Shown one piece after another: positions 1-7,961 of a stretch of 15,901 nt of DNA. The notes beneath the pieces were generated by a model. That model was not told the origin of the DNA, made no database searches, and saw only the letters and a program-made list of their open reading frames with translations. The DNA is from Phycisphaerae bacterium (GTDB taxonomy: Bacteria; Planctomycetota; Phycisphaerae; JAAYCJ01). Both the position numbers and the translations under genes were made by a program. The DNA lies in contig JAAZAW010000026.1 of the NCBI GenBank assembly GCA_012514125.1, forward strand, positions 1 through 15,901. Direction: 5' to 3'. Position 1 is the first letter of the stretch. Each line of letters opens with the position of its first letter.

Positions 1-30
1 AAATTTTGATATTTGTAATGCTACGACACG
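1..30 (+). repeat. Right-hand fragment of a MITE-like repeat
   Basis: These 30 bases match 9454-9483 at 28 of 30 positions. In that copy the segment lies between the hairpin repeat and the right terminal inverted repeat of a 153-bp element. Here the element is cut: after the first ten bases of the right inverted repeat the sequence passes directly into a fresh left end at 33. The rest of this copy, if present, lies outside the window. Confidence 0.65.
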
Positions 31-32
31 AC

Positions 33-98
33 TAATACGCCTTTGATTTAAACGTATCGTCGTTTCGGACCCTGAGGAAAGTCAAGGGGGCTTTTGTT
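33..98 (+). repeat. Left half of a second MITE-like repeat copy
   Basis: This segment matches 9351-9416 at 53 of 66 positions by hand alignment, in the same orientation. The best shared core is TTTGATTTAAACGT, followed by GTTTCGGA and TGAGGAAAGTC. The match stops just before the stop codon of the methyltransferase gene (102-104), so the right half of this copy is missing or the element inserted against the gene end. With 9351-9503 it brackets the exopolysaccharide cluster in direct orientation. Confidence 0.65.
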
Positions 99-101
99 TG
101 C

Positions 102-824
102 TTATACCCTGTCGTTTCGTTGATACCAGGCGACGATGAGTCCGCCCAGCCATTGATCGATGCCAGGGCAACGCGTTTTGAGGGAAAATAGATAGCGGCG
201 AACGAAAGTCCAGTCGACACAGTATTCAGACATAAACCGTCGGACACCGAGAGTTTTGAGGCCTACCTGATTTCCGAGATTTTGCAATTTTCGGGCGGTG
301 AGCGGCAATTGCCATCCGAATTTTTCGAGTGTTTTTTTCCGGCGCATTCGGATGTCGTTCCAGTGCGGACTTGCGGGGGCGACGACCACTACATATTTTT
401 TTGAGAGTCGGCGATGAAGGTCCATGATCTGTAGAAGGCGATCGCCGGAGAAGTGTTCGACGACGCCGGAGGACCAGACGATGTGAGCGAGAGGTCGATC
501 GGGGAGATCGAAAATATTTTTTTGAATTAGTTGATGTTCGGTGTTCTGGAGCATTTTCTGGGCAAGAATGAGGGCTTGTGAGGAAGCGTCGACGCCGATA
601 ACTTTTCGTGCGTGGTCGTTGGCGGCAAGTCGGAGAAGTTCGCCACAGCCACAGCCTAGTTCAAGGACGTCGCAGTTTGCGGGGTTGATTTTCAGTCGGA
701 TTTCCTGATAGATCCGTTGGCCCATGGGGCTGGGAGTGGTGAGATTTTTGTTTTTCCAGACTTCATCCCAGGTTTCGGGATGCGGTTCGAGCATTTTTTG
801 TGTATTTGTCAGGGTTGATTTCAT
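102..824 (-). CDS. Class I SAM-dependent methyltransferase
   Basis: The product is 240 residues and has the Rossmann-fold methyltransferase signature. Motif I is VLELGCGCG near residues 53-61, the ribose-binding acidic residue is in VIGVDAS (about 75-81), and IVWSSGVVEHF (115-125) resembles the motif IV/post-motif region of the Methyltransf_11/25 groups. No membrane segment or signal peptide is seen, so it should act in the cytoplasm. It is the last visible gene of the exopolysaccharide cluster, 54 bp after the flippase stop, and probably methylates a sugar or lipid-linked intermediate; the substrate cannot be read from the sequence. The ATG at 824 has only a weak GAGA upstream. Its stop codon abuts repeat DNA at 33-98. 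It could instead modify something unrelated to the polysaccharide. Confidence 0.85.
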   Translation of the reverse strand: MKSTLTNTQKMLEPHPETWDEVWKNKNLTTPSPMGQRIYQEIRLKINPANCDVLELGCGCGELLRLAANDHARKVIGVDASSQALILAQKMLQNTEHQLIQKNIFDLPDRPLAHIVWSSGVVEHFSGDRLLQIMDLHRRLSKKYVVVVAPASPHWNDIRMRRKKTLEKFGWQLPLTARKLQNLGNQVGLKTLGVRRFMSEYCVDWTFVRRYLFSLKTRCPGIDQWLGGLIVAWYQRNDRV

Positions 825-878
825 TATGGTTGTTCTCTTTTTATTATCCTTTCGGCAATCGTCGATTTTCGGCTTGAG

Positions 879-2531
879 TTAATCAATCGTTTGAGAAAAA
901 GAATCGGCTATTTTTAGATTTGTGTTGATGGGTACAGACTTTTTTTTCAGGAAGTTGAGAATTATGTTTCGTTCGGATTTGGAGAACAAGCCGAACCAGG
1001 CGAGCGGGATATAAAGTAATCCGGTTAGGCCTATTTTGGCGGTTAGAGATATCCATGAGAGTTCGCAGTTGTATTTATTGACGAGGATGGAAATTGCCGT
1101 AAAGGCCAGGATGGACGCGAGCCATTTGAAGCCTTCGTTTTTGAGGAATTGCCAGACGGGCAGGCCTATCCAGCGTAAAATGGCGTAATGAATGAACAAC
1201 GTGAAGAGGATTCTGGGGTAGAAGGTTCCCCAGGCGACGCCGTCGATTCCCATGGCGAAATATTTGACGAAGAGGATGCTCAGGCCCAGGTTGACGAGGG
1301 CTTGGGAGAAGGAGATCATGGCGCTGAAACGGACTTTGTTTAAGCCCATGATGACGGAACTTCCGAGGAGAATGGCGAGAGCGGGGAATTGCGAGATTGT
1401 GAGGATGAGGAGGACGTTGTAGCTTTTTTGGGCGTAGAGGGGGCCCATCCAGAGGGTGATGAAATCGTGGCCGAAGACGCTGATGCCGACGAGGAGGAGG
1501 ATGGCGACGGCCATGATGAGGTTTGACGCCTGGAGGAAGAGCGTGTGGAGGTTTGGCCAATCTTTTCGGGCGATGGTTTTGATGATTTGTGGATTGAAGA
1601 TCGACGAGCATTGATTGGTGAAATTTCGGGCATGGATGAGGAGCATTGAACCGATGGAGAAGTAGGTGACCATTTCGGGGCCCAGGAAAGTGGCGATGAT
1701 GATGTTGTCGGTCCAGTAGAGCAATTGCATGGCGATATTGCCGATGAAGGTCCAGAGGCTGAAGGTGAAGAGTTGGCGAAACTGTTGGCGGTTTGCGAGG
1801 GCGAAAGAGAGCCGGAGATCGGGGAAAATTTTTTTTGCGATTAAGAGTGCGGCGATGTTTCCGAGCAGGGTTGCGATGGCTTGGACGAGGGCGAGGGCGA
1901 CGATGCCGTGGCCTGCGAGAAGGACGAGGACGATGAGTGTTGTTCGGACGGCGAGGACGACGAGATTGACGGCGTTGACGAGGTCGAACCGTTCGAAGGC
2001 GGTCAGGATTTGGAAAAAGGGTGTTCCGAGGAAGGAGAGCCAGAGGTTGAGCGCGACGAGCAGGACGGTGAGCCGTGCGACGTTGAGGAGTTCGTGGGGG
2101 ATTTTTTGAAATAGAAGATGGAAGGCGGCGGCGATGGCAGCGGCGACGATGAGCAGGCCTAAACCTGAGAGTGTGAAGAAGGTGAGACCTGTGTTGATGA
2201 TTTTGTTGACGCTGAGGGTATCGTCACGGCCGAGGTGGTAGTTGATGAAACGATCGAGTCCGCCGCGGGTGCCGAGTTCGATCAGGCCCATGTATCCGGT
2301 GAGGGAGATGAGGAGGGACCATAGGCCGTATTGCGTATCGCCGAGTCGATGGACGACGAAGGGTGAGAGGAAGAACATGGCGATGAGTCCGGCGCCGTAG
2401 CCGACCCAGTTGGCCAGGAGGTTTCGGGAGTATTTTTTATAATCTCTTTCAAGATGATTTTTTGAACTTTCCTGAGAGTTTGCATTCAGGGTTGCTCTTT
2501 TATTTTGAAAGAAGTTTTTTAATTTACTCAT
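879..2531 (-). CDS. Wzx-type polysaccharide flippase
   Basis: This is a very hydrophobic protein of 550 residues with about a dozen membrane helices, in the polysaccharide_synt/MATE-like (PST, MOP superfamily) style. After a charged N-terminal stretch of about 40 residues the first helices carry the typical start NWVGYGAGLIAMFFLSPFVV and HRLGDTQYGLWSLL. Such proteins flip undecaprenyl-linked oligosaccharide units across the inner membrane. I chose the ATG at 2531, which overlaps the glycosyltransferase stop as ATGAGTAA (8 nt) and suggests translational coupling; an in-frame ATG at 2561 would add ten residues but lie deeper in the upstream gene. No Wzy polymerase is visible nearby. The flippase assignment is secure at family level; the transported unit is unknown. 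Confidence 0.88.
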   Translation of the reverse strand: MSKLKNFFQNKRATLNANSQESSKNHLERDYKKYSRNLLANWVGYGAGLIAMFFLSPFVVHRLGDTQYGLWSLLISLTGYMGLIELGTRGGLDRFINYHLGRDDTLSVNKIINTGLTFFTLSGLGLLIVAAAIAAAFHLLFQKIPHELLNVARLTVLLVALNLWLSFLGTPFFQILTAFERFDLVNAVNLVVLAVRTTLIVLVLLAGHGIVALALVQAIATLLGNIAALLIAKKIFPDLRLSFALANRQQFRQLFTFSLWTFIGNIAMQLLYWTDNIIIATFLGPEMVTYFSIGSMLLIHARNFTNQCSSIFNPQIIKTIARKDWPNLHTLFLQASNLIMAVAILLLVGISVFGHDFITLWMGPLYAQKSYNVLLILTISQFPALAILLGSSVIMGLNKVRFSAMISFSQALVNLGLSILFVKYFAMGIDGVAWGTFYPRILFTLFIHYAILRWIGLPVWQFLKNEGFKWLASILAFTAISILVNKYNCELSWISLTAKIGLTGLLYIPLAWFGLFSKSERNIILNFLKKKSVPINTNLKIADSFSQTID

Positions 2532-3738
2532 GTTCTGTCTCGATCGAAGCACGTTTTGCATTTTGCGGCGGGGTCTGGATGGAGTCGAGCATTTTTTCGG
2601 CGATGTGGTTCCATGTAAGATGTTGGAGTATGGACTGTCGGGCTTGATGAGCGAGTCGGGCAGTGAGGTCTTGGTCGGTCAGGAGTAAATTTATAGCGGC
2701 GATCCAGTCGGCAGGTGTTTTTGCGATGAGGAAATCTTTCTGGGCTTGGACATCGAGGCCTTGGGCGACGGCGGGCGAGGAGATGACGGGCGAGCCGGCG
2801 GCGAGGGCTTCGAGGACTTTGTTCTGGACGCCACAAGAGATTTGGATTGGGGCGATTGAGATTGCCTGGACCAGGAACGGCCTGACGTCGGGAACGAAAC
2901 CTGTGACGGTGACGTTTGGGAGTTTGGACAATTCGGTGACGTTTGGAGCGGGATTTCGTCCGACGATGGTCCATTGGAGTGTTGGGTTTTGGTGGTGAAG
3001 TATGGGCCAGACGTTTTGGGCGAACCAGGTGACGGCGTGGATATTTGGGAGATAGTCCATTTGGCCGATGAAGACGATTTTGTTGGGTGGTTCGTTGGTT
3101 TCGGGTTTGAAGTACTCGGTATCGACGCCGTTTGGGATGGCGAAGGTGTTTGCATTGGGGGCGATTTTTTTGAGGAGACGACATTCGCGTGGGCTGACGG
3201 TGATGAGGGTTTGGGCGATGGTAGCGAGTCGTCGTTCGAGGTTTGCGATTTTTTTATGTTCACGAAGGTATATCCAACGGTCGAGTTTTTTTGTTTGATC
3301 GGCATAGCGGAGCCATTTTTCGCTATCGACGTCGATGAGATCGACGATGAGGCGATTGGGGTGTGGTGTGTTTACGAGATATGAGGCGGAGCTGGAGCAG
3401 AGGGCGAAGGTGAGGTCGTAATGTTCGGTGGTATGGATTTTTTTGAGCAGCCGGCGCATTTGAGAAGAGTGGAAATATCCTTCGGTGAAGCTTTTGCGGG
3501 TAAAAAATGCGTGGGCGAGGCGAAAGGGGCGAGTCCATGCGGGCAAGGGGACGGCCCAGAGGTTGTTTACTAATTTTTCGAGGACGGTTCGATGGTCGGG
3601 GGCGATGGGGGTATCGGTGAGTGAGAGGAGATCGACCTGATGTTCGCGCGCGAGGGCGCGGAGCCAATGATAGCTTCGTATTCGCTCGCCTTTATCCGGA
3701 GGATACGGCAGGCGATGTGTTAACATCAGAATTTTCAA
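2524..3738 (-). CDS. GT4-family glycosyltransferase, exosortase-associated type
   Basis: The product is 404 residues. The N-terminus MKILMLTHRLPYPPDKGERI, the DLIDVDSEKW segment (133-142) and the donor-site region CGVQNKVLEALAAGSPVISS (302-321) resemble the sugar transferases described with PEP-CTERM/EpsH1 exosortase loci (TIGR03087-like), which are GT-B enzymes of family GT4. VSPRECRLL and IPNGVDTEYF (181-189, 201-210) are usual GT4 landmarks. It should add a nucleotide-sugar to a lipid-linked acceptor on the cytoplasmic face. The start is TTG at 3738, chosen because GAGGA lies 8 nt upstream and the family N-terminus begins there; the ATG four codons later lacks a well-placed ribosome site. 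It follows the kinase gene after 84 bp and overlaps the flippase gene by 8 nt. Donor and acceptor are unknown, and no exosortase or PEP-CTERM protein is in this window. Confidence 0.88.
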   Translation of the reverse strand: MKILMLTHRLPYPPDKGERIRSYHWLRALAREHQVDLLSLTDTPIAPDHRTVLEKLVNNLWAVPLPAWTRPFRLAHAFFTRKSFTEGYFHSSQMRRLLKKIHTTEHYDLTFALCSSSASYLVNTPHPNRLIVDLIDVDSEKWLRYADQTKKLDRWIYLREHKKIANLERRLATIAQTLITVSPRECRLLKKIAPNANTFAIPNGVDTEYFKPETNEPPNKIVFIGQMDYLPNIHAVTWFAQNVWPILHHQNPTLQWTIVGRNPAPNVTELSKLPNVTVTGFVPDVRPFLVQAISIAPIQISCGVQNKVLEALAAGSPVISSPAVAQGLDVQAQKDFLIAKTPADWIAAINLLLTDQDLTARLAHQARQSILQHLTWNHIAEKMLDSIQTPPQNAKRASIETEHE

Positions 3739-3822
3739 TTTTTATTCCTCGTACCGACCGTCGTGTTTGATCCTTCAGACGGGTTTGGCGTCCCATGGTA
3801 TGCGATTCATTAGTACTTTGAT

Positions 3823-4965
3823 TTAGTTGAACCATCGGGGTTGGCGATGGGTTAACAGTATGCCTGCTATATTGACATTTGCGGCTTGTAGTGACAGGAT
3901 GGCGCGTTCGATTTGTTCTCGGGGTGTTTTGTTCATTTGGACCACGAGGAGAGCATCGTTGGCGGCCAGGCCTGTGATGCCGGCGTCGGAATATGTATTT
4001 GCGGCAGGGGTGTCGATCAGGACGTATTCGTAATTTTGTTTGAGCTGTTGGACGATGTCTTTTGTGATGGAACGAGACAGAAGTTCACCGGCTTGGTTCG
4101 GAGCGATCTTACCGGCCTGGATGAAAAAGAGGTTGGGGTAGATTGTGGATTGAATGACTTCGTCAAGGGTCGCTTGGCCCAGGAGGACATCGGCGACTCC
4201 GAGGCCTGTTTTGACGCCGAGAAGCTGAGCCATTTTTCCGTTCCGCAGGTTATAATCGACGACGATGGTTCGTCGGTCGAGACGTTCGGCCATGGCGAGT
4301 CCAAGGTTCAGGCAGGTGACGGTTTTTCCTTCAGCAGCCTGTGCGGAGGTGACCATGAAGCAGAAACGGTCATCGGGGTATTTTGAGAGGAGATTGGTTC
4401 TCAGGGCGCGATATTCTTCGGCGATTTTTCCGCCACGGTCGTGATGGACGACGAGGAGCGGGGAATAGTTGGGGGTTGGTTCCGGTTGAATTTCTGTAGC
4501 GATCTGCTCGGTGGATTCGATTAATTCCCGCGTGGTGTCGGTGGATTCGGCGATGAGTTCGCCGGTTTGTTCGACGTTTTGGGAGATTTCGTCCAGCTTG
4601 ACTTCGAGTTCGTTAAGGGAAGTCGAGTGTTGTGATTCTTTTTCGGTCGTGAGATCGACATCCGATAAGATTACCGGTTCGGACTGAAGATCGGGGTTGG
4701 ATGAGTCGGAATTTTTCTGTCGAGATTTTCGATTTTTTTTCATTTTCGGATCAGTTTGTTCGGAGGAGGTTTGAGAGGACTCCACCATCATTTGTTTTTC
4801 GTCGATATCGTCGTCAACCCTCTGGACAACATCCTGTTTTTCAAGGGTCTGGACTTGAGTACCGGTTTCGATGTCCGCTAATTTCATAGTGGGATTGAGT
4901 TCGGTAACGACCTGTTGATCGTTCTGAACGTCCGTGTTCGTTTTCAGAGTCTCTTTCGTTTTCAT
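3823..4965 (-). CDS. CpsD/CapB-type BY-kinase-like ATPase, degenerate
   Basis: The protein has 380 residues from ATG 4965, which has AGGAG six nt upstream and starts 2 bp after the preceding stop. Residues 1-165 are acidic, polar and probably disordered. The C-terminal part is a P-loop domain of the bacterial tyrosine-kinase/Mrp-MinD group: an EEYRALR oligomerisation motif (183-189), Walker A in SAQAAEGKT (207-215), Walker A' in IVVDYNLR (234-241) and Walker B in VLIDTP (315-320). Family members act with a Wzz/GumC partner to control chain length; that partner is the gene just upstream. Two oddities stand out: the second Asp of Walker A' is Asn, and the C-terminus ends in RQPRWFN with no tyrosine cluster. 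It may therefore be an ATP-binding assembly factor rather than an autophosphorylating kinase. Confidence 0.85.
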   Translation of the reverse strand: MKTKETLKTNTDVQNDQQVVTELNPTMKLADIETGTQVQTLEKQDVVQRVDDDIDEKQMMVESSQTSSEQTDPKMKKNRKSRQKNSDSSNPDLQSEPVILSDVDLTTEKESQHSTSLNELEVKLDEISQNVEQTGELIAESTDTTRELIESTEQIATEIQPEPTPNYSPLLVVHHDRGGKIAEEYRALRTNLLSKYPDDRFCFMVTSAQAAEGKTVTCLNLGLAMAERLDRRTIVVDYNLRNGKMAQLLGVKTGLGVADVLLGQATLDEVIQSTIYPNLFFIQAGKIAPNQAGELLSRSITKDIVQQLKQNYEYVLIDTPAANTYSDAGITGLAANDALLVVQMNKTPREQIERAILSLQAANVNIAGILLTHRQPRWFN

Positions 4966-4967
4966 CG

Positions 4968-6617
4968 TTAGCTCCTGATCGTCCATTTTGTCAGGTTATT
5001 TTCGTTGTAATACACCACTTGTCGAAACGTATTTTTTAGAGTTTGGGGATAATCGTCATTCTGTAGTCTGGCGACGGCGCTATAGGTTGAGGCACCGAGT
5101 GAGACGAGTGCGACGAGCACGATCACCAGAGTCAGAAAGGTGGTTCGGAGATGCTTGACGACTTTTTGTCCAGGGGTCATAATTTCGCGGACCACTCCCA
5201 CAACGGGGACATTGAAGTCCTGGAATTCACAGGCGGCCTGATGTGGGGATCGGATGGTATGATCCATGGAGTTTCCGATGAAGGCCAGGACATATCCAAA
5301 GGTGAGGCCTCCACCTATTGCAATTCCCAGGATGGTCAGTAGGGATGGGAATTGGGGTGTTTTTGATTTTTTTGCCATCGCAATAGTCGTTAATTGTGTT
5401 CGCCGTTTGGATTGTTCGGCGGCGAGGGTCATTTCGGCTTCGGCGAGGAGATTTTTCCATTGATTCAGTTGCTTTTTTTTGTCGTCAAGGGGTTTGGTGA
5501 GTTTGAAATATTCTTCTCGTAACGGGATGGATTTGACTAATACATTTTGGTATTCTTCAAGTCGATTTTCCATGCGTTTGATTTCGGCATCGATCTGATC
5601 GACCTGAGCTTGAGCGTCGGCCAACTGGAAAGCCAGCCCGGTTTCGAGTGTGAAAATTTCGTCAGTGGTGTCAGGGAGATCCTCTTGTTGATTTTCACGG
5701 ATTCGGAGTTGCACCTGTTTCACTCTGGCCCGAAGTTTTTTCACATCGGGATGCAACTCGGTCATTTGGTTGATGACGAGACACAGATCGATCTGGTTTT
5801 GAAGTTCCTTGAGTTGTTTTTTAAGTTCGATGTCTTTTGAGGCTTTGAGGAGTCCTTTGACCTGATCGAGTTTTTGTGAGGCGAGGAGTTTTTGTCGATA
5901 GAGGTCTTCGGTATCGGCCTGTGCTTCCTGGATGCGTCCCTGGAGTCTTTCGTCGGAGCAGAGCAGGAGGGTGTTATATTGAGATTCGAATTTTATTTTT
6001 TCCCGGGTCAGTTGATCGACTTGTTTCTGTGTCAGGAGGGCCTGTGTTTGGAGGAAATCCCGGCTTTGTTCAAGACGTTGAAGGATTTGCTCGGTGACAT
6101 TATTTTGATATTGTTCAATCAGGGCGTTTGGAATGGTGACGGCGAGGTCTTGATCGGGGTAAGTGCAATAGAGGGCGATCTGGTCGATGATCGGGGACCT
6201 GATTTCCCATTCCACTTTCAGGCCATTCTGAATTTTTTCCACGAGTTTATTTTTAATGGAGAGACCTTCCGGGGTGAGATTGCCTTTTTGATCTCGGGGC
6301 AAATCCCGTGTTAATTGAAGTTTTTCAGCAATTTCCTCGACGGCTTTTTCGCCGCAGAGTTCGTCTTCGAGGGTGAGCTTCATGATCTCGAAGGATTCGC
6401 TTCGATTGTTCTTGCCGATGGCGTCGGTGGTGGAGTCGCTTCGTCGTTCAAATTTGGCGACCGAGGTGTATTGTACGGGGACGTAGTGCGAGGCCACCAT
6501 GGTTCCGACGACGAATATCGCGAAGCCAGCCAGGAAGAGTTTATATTTGGAAGAAACGGTCTTGAGAATATCTTTCAAGGTTTCTTCCTTTGGATTTTCG
6601 TTTCTTTTATTTTTCAT
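4968..6617 (-). CDS. Wzz/GumC-type chain-length determinant protein
   Basis: The product is 549 residues. A membrane helix lies at about 26-44, a long helical and coiled-coil periplasmic region at about 170-410 (heptad-like, rich in Q, E, L and K), and a second helix at about 424-446. A third hydrophobic stretch at about 492-512 precedes a short polar tail, so the C-terminus is longer than in simple Wzz proteins. Such polysaccharide co-polymerases set polymer length and bridge the cytoplasmic kinase to the outer-membrane exporter. I chose ATG 6617, with AGGAG 8 nt upstream and 1 bp after the wza-like stop; a longer frame reading to 6764 would overlap the upstream gene by almost 150 bp and is unlikely. 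The kinase domain is a separate gene just downstream, as in Gram-positive Cps systems and many exosortase-linked loci. Confidence 0.88.
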   Translation of the reverse strand: MKNKRNENPKEETLKDILKTVSSKYKLFLAGFAIFVVGTMVASHYVPVQYTSVAKFERRSDSTTDAIGKNNRSESFEIMKLTLEDELCGEKAVEEIAEKLQLTRDLPRDQKGNLTPEGLSIKNKLVEKIQNGLKVEWEIRSPIIDQIALYCTYPDQDLAVTIPNALIEQYQNNVTEQILQRLEQSRDFLQTQALLTQKQVDQLTREKIKFESQYNTLLLCSDERLQGRIQEAQADTEDLYRQKLLASQKLDQVKGLLKASKDIELKKQLKELQNQIDLCLVINQMTELHPDVKKLRARVKQVQLRIRENQQEDLPDTTDEIFTLETGLAFQLADAQAQVDQIDAEIKRMENRLEEYQNVLVKSIPLREEYFKLTKPLDDKKKQLNQWKNLLAEAEMTLAAEQSKRRTQLTTIAMAKKSKTPQFPSLLTILGIAIGGGLTFGYVLAFIGNSMDHTIRSPHQAACEFQDFNVPVVGVVREIMTPGQKVVKHLRTTFLTLVIVLVALVSLGASTYSAVARLQNDDYPQTLKNTFRQVVYYNENNLTKWTIRS

Positions 6618-6618
6618 T

Positions 6619-7482
6619 TTATTCAGCTCCTGTATTGTAGTATCGATCTCGATACTTCCAATGGAGGTATGCATCGTTATCGATTCTCGCAGGCGCGGCG
6701 ATGAGACTGGTGGCCTGCTGAGTCGGGAACAGGACTTTCTGCAATGCCAGTCCTGCCGCGGCAAACGGATTAGGCGGCACGTAGATTACATCGTCGGGTT
6801 GAAGCATGACATTATGGGACATATCACCGGATTCCACCATGGCCTTGAGGTCGATGACGAGTTCTTGCGCGCCTTGCGGATTGAGGATATCCTGCTCTTC
6901 AACGGCGGCGCACTGTTCGTCGTCGGTTTGTTCGGGCAGATAGCCTCCGCGGGCGGGTCTTGTGGATCGAATGACTTTGATTTTTTCAGGCCAAGCCAGT
7001 CTGGTGGGCTGAGTTCGGGCCATGACATCGAGGAGAGTATCTGTTCCGGTCCATGGCATGGGGCCTGGGAGAGCAACTTCTCCGAAGACGAAGATTTGCT
7101 GGGAATTATATTCGACGACGTAGACGGTGATGTCGACTTTTTTGTAATATCGTTTAGCGGCGGTTCCGATTTCCTGTCGGATTTGCTGTGGGGTCATTCC
7201 GGCGACGAAGACTTCACCGATGAGGGGCAGCGAGATTTTTCCATCAGGGCGAACCTGCTGGGTTATTTCGGAAACCTCTTTAATGGTTCGCGAGGAGATG
7301 GCGATGACGTCCGGAGGCATGACACGGTATTCGATTCCCCAGACCGGGCCTCGTTGTTTTTGCAGGAACGATTGCAGACGTTCGATTTTTGTGATGTCAT
7401 CGTCTTTTTGTTGGCTGCATCCTGCAAGTCCAACGACAATTGCCACGCACAATATTTTGGCAAGATAACCTTGCGTTTTCAT
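6619..7482 (-). CDS. Wza-like outer-membrane polysaccharide export lipoprotein
   Basis: The protein has 287 residues and a lipoprotein signal peptide ending in the lipobox LAGC (19-22), predicting an N-acylated Cys22 and outer-membrane anchoring. A Poly_export domain follows from YRVMPPDVIAI (about 52), including DGKISLPLIGEV, then an SLBB-type segment beginning QIFVFGEVALPGPM (about 128), and finally LQPDDVIYVPP (about 227-237), where family members usually read PGD. It is shorter than E. coli Wza (379 residues), like the exporters of exosortase-linked loci. It would form the export pore for the polymer. The ATG at 7482 has GAGGG 5-6 nt upstream. It opens the tight wza-wzz-kinase block and is preceded by a long leader region with hairpin potential. 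Confidence 0.87.
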   Translation of the reverse strand: MKTQGYLAKILCVAIVVGLAGCSQQKDDDITKIERLQSFLQKQRGPVWGIEYRVMPPDVIAISSRTIKEVSEITQQVRPDGKISLPLIGEVFVAGMTPQQIRQEIGTAAKRYYKKVDITVYVVEYNSQQIFVFGEVALPGPMPWTGTDTLLDVMARTQPTRLAWPEKIKVIRSTRPARGGYLPEQTDDEQCAAVEEQDILNPQGAQELVIDLKAMVESGDMSHNVMLQPDDVIYVPPNPFAAAGLALQKVLFPTQQATSLIAAPARIDNDAYLHWKYRDRYYNTGAE

Positions 7483-7524
7483 GGTACCCTCGGTTTTAGA
7501 AAACCTTTATTTTTTGGTTTTGAT

Positions 7525-7565
7525 CATCCGCCTCTTTTGGCAGGATGGATCGGAGCAATCCGATC
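7525..7565 (-). promoter_or_regulatory. Two abutting hairpins in the wza-like leader
   Basis: In transcript order the first hairpin (7565-7548) has perfect 7-bp arms GATCGGA/TCCGATC around a 4-nt loop. The second (7547-7525) pairs CATCC with GGATG and GCC with GGC around a 6-nt loop, with one bulged base. They touch without a gap and lie about 42 nt before the start codon at 7482. No T-run follows, so this is not a classical terminator. Whether it is transcribed or regulatory is inference. Confidence 0.4.
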
Positions 7566-7704
7566 ACGATCAAGAACCTTTCATTCACAGTCGAATCCGT
7601 TCACACTGCTTCTTTCGTTCCGCCCCCCAATGAGACATTTGAGACATCGTCAAGATTTACCCGGCCCTTAAGTTCAATCTTTTTGGGCGTGGTAAAACTC
7701 GACG

Positions 7705-7728
7705 ATATCCGCCCTATTTAGCGGATAT
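7705..7728. repeat. 8-bp perfect inverted repeat
   Basis: The arms ATATCCGC (7705-7712) and GCGGATAT (7721-7728) are separated by 8 nt. This could be an operator or an RNA hairpin in the leader of the export block. Function is unknown. Confidence 0.4.
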
Positions 7729-7751
7729 TGGTAATTCCGGAACATTTTGGG

Positions 7752-7819
7752 TCCCATAACTCGAATGGTTGGTTTAATTTTCCTGATTGACGGAAAAAGC
7801 TGAGATCCCAAACTCGAAT
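7752..7819. repeat. Pair of imperfect direct repeats
   Basis: TCCCATAACTCGAAT at 7752-7766 and TCCCAAACTCGAAT at 7806-7819 differ by a single inserted base and start 54 bp apart, about five helical turns. They lie in the non-coding spacer and could be binding sites for one regulator. Chance similarity cannot be excluded. Confidence 0.3.
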
Positions 7820-7961
7820 CTTTTTACATCCGTTCGACGGTTTTAATGATTCTTTTGTTGGTTGTCGATTCTTGAGGAGTGTCGAACGAGATTGTCTGCA
7901 TTCCGGATAAACGAACTAAATTGTCAAATTTTCAATAGACGTTCATCTCCTTTCCCTTCCT

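Larger units (their letters stand above)
7483..7961 (-). other. 479-bp non-coding spacer upstream of the wza-like gene
   Basis: No supported gene lies here. Read on the minus strand it could carry a promoter and 5' leader of the export block. It contains adjacent hairpins at 7525-7565, an inverted repeat at 7705-7728, a 9-bp tandem repeat TGAGACATT/TGAGACATC at 7631-7648, and two similar direct repeats near 7752-7819. I could not place a convincing -35/-10 pair, and found no ops (JUMPstart-like) element or sigma-54 signature. Confidence 0.6.

Noticed and set aside
1075..2647. Several open frames of 60-180 codons on both strands inside the flippase and glycosyltransferase genes
   Set aside because: They are rich in Arg, Pro, His or Ser in the manner of out-of-frame translation, lack family motifs and overlap genes with clear motifs.
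6617..6764. N-terminal extension of the Wzz-like protein to 6764
   Set aside because: It would overlap the wza-like gene by almost 150 bp, while ATG 6617 has AGGAG at good spacing and sits 1 bp after that gene's stop.
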